This document shows, in pieces, positions 5,872 through 6,350 of a stretch of DNA of 6,350 bases (within the stretch, counting starts at the first letter, position 1; every line of letters starts with the position of its first letter). The notes under the pieces were generated by a model. It saw nothing but the letters and a program-made list of their open reading frames with translations, was not told the DNA's origin and ran no database searches. A program made the translations under genes and the position numbers. This DNA is from Gemmatimonadota bacterium (GTDB taxonomy: Bacteria > Gemmatimonadota > Gemmatimonadetes > Gemmatimonadales > GWC2-71-9): positions 1 to 6,350 of the forward strand of contig JAHEFN010000145.1 in the NCBI GenBank assembly GCA_024640185.1, read 5' to 3'.

Positions 5872-6350
5872 ATGTTCTATCGTTCCGTGGCTTCCGCCAT
5901 GGCCTTGGTACTCCTGCCGGCCACGCTGGCGGCCCAGACCCCTTCTGCAGCACTTCAGGCGGCGTATTCCGGGAGCTGGAGCTACGATAGCACCCAGAGT
6001 GACGCGCCGGTGACGCCCAACATCGCCGTCGAACCCCAGCGCGGCGATCCCGCCGCGGCCGTCAATGGCGCGCCGACACGGGCCGGGGGCGGTGGGGGGA
6101 GCGGGCGTCGCGGTGGGGGCGGAGGCGCGGGTAGCGCCCCACCCCCGAGCGCCGGCCTGGGCCAGCGGGGCGGCGGCGGGGCAGGGATGCGCAATCGCTA
6201 TGTGCGCGAACTGCTCGCCCAACTCAACACCCCCGCGACGATGGTGCTGACGGCTGGCGCCGACGAGATCGCGATCGCCACGGTTGACGGCACCGTCGTG
6301 ACCTGGACGCCGGACGGCAAGAAGCGCCAGAAGGCGATGCTCGATGGCTC
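5872..6350 (+). CDS. Secreted Gly/Arg-rich protein of unknown function, N-terminal part (3' end outside window)
   Basis: The frame opens at ATG 5872 and is still open at the right edge, giving 159 visible residues. Residues 1-21 form a Sec signal peptide (MFYRS, hydrophobic core, cleavage after LAA). Residues 31-40 contain a YSGSWSYD motif, and 71-105 form a low-complexity linker of Gly with Arg, Ser, Ala and Pro. From about 107 a folded segment begins: RNRYVRELLAQLNTPATM, then alternating strands ending TPDGKKRQKAMLDG. The order GxW motif, Gly/Arg-rich linker, helix, then strands with a DG-K pattern resembles small exported proteins I recall from Gemmatimonadota and relatives, where a tail of further strands follows; this is inference, not an identified family. 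The location is periplasmic or extracellular. Intact frame, signal peptide and ribosome binding site show it is a real gene. Several longer closed frames that overlap it on both strands are composition artefacts. Confidence 0.75.
   Translation, partial: MFYRSVASAMALVLLPATLAAQTPSAALQAAYSGSWSYDSTQSDAPVTPNIAVEPQRGDPAAAVNGAPTRAGGGGGSGRRGGGGGAGSAPPPSAGLGQRGGGGAGMRNRYVRELLAQLNTPATMVLTAGADEIAIATVDGTVVTWTPDGKKRQKAMLDG
6085..6119 (+). other. G-run tract with G-quadruplex-forming pattern
   Basis: Four G-runs on the coding strand (6085-6089, 6094-6099, 6103-6105, 6115-6119) are separated by loops of 4, 3 and 9 bases. This fits the general pattern of a quadruplex-capable sequence with a somewhat long third loop. 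It encodes part of the Gly-rich linker, so glycine codons alone can explain it. A C-rich stretch at 6136-6146 could instead pair with the 3' G-runs as an imperfect hairpin. Confidence 0.45.

Noticed and set aside
5812..6222. Overlapping closed frames on both strands at the right end
   Set aside because: All are Pro/Ala/Gly/Arg-rich and lack signals. The + strand frame from 5872 has a ribosome binding site, a signal peptide and a folded-looking segment.
1..6350. Search for CRISPR arrays, tRNA or rRNA genes, insertion sequences, attachment sites, toxin-antitoxin or defence genes
   Set aside because: I found no regularly spaced repeats, no transposase or integrase motifs, no tRNA-like cloverleaf and no defence-family motifs by eye. 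The region reads as ordinary chromosomal DNA.

Overview
The window is GC-rich, densely coding bacterial DNA. It shows no mobile-element, phage, RNA-gene or CRISPR signature. Exported imidazolonepropionase-like amidohydrolases in tandem, a lipoprotein with bacterial Ig-like and choice-of-anchor B (LVIVD) domains, and a secreted Gly/Arg-rich protein together recall Gemmatimonadota or a related environmental lineage. That placement is inference from gene style and composition, not from a marker gene.

Layout, left to right. (1) The 3' end of a glycosyltransferase-like gene on the + strand runs in from the left edge and stops at 627. (2) A convergent minus-strand gene (616-1221) encodes an AhpD-like, peroxidase-related protein, and its end overlaps the first gene by 12 bp. 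(3) A 152-bp divergent intergenic region (1222-1373) precedes a two-gene operon of exported amidohydrolases (1374-2690 and 2690-3895) joined by a TGATG stop/start overlap. A hairpin at 3909-3932 probably ends this unit. (4) A lipoprotein gene (3982-5775) has two Big_2-type Ig-like domains followed by a choice-of-anchor B beta-propeller, and a stem-loop lies at 5790-5807. (5) The 5' end of a secreted glycine-rich protein gene starts at 5872 and runs off the right edge.

How the genes work together: four of the five complete or starting + strand products carry export signals (three Sec-type, one lipoprotein) or, for the glycosyltransferase, belong to cell-envelope or glycan chemistry, so the stretch has an envelope/secretome flavour. 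Only the two amidohydrolases are clearly co-expressed. The first keeps a complete-looking amidohydrolase metal site. The second has lost most of those ligands and looks like a pseudoenzyme partner or a protein with a changed function. This is the most interesting point in an otherwise ordinary chromosomal region; I do not see convincing evidence of a wholly new system.
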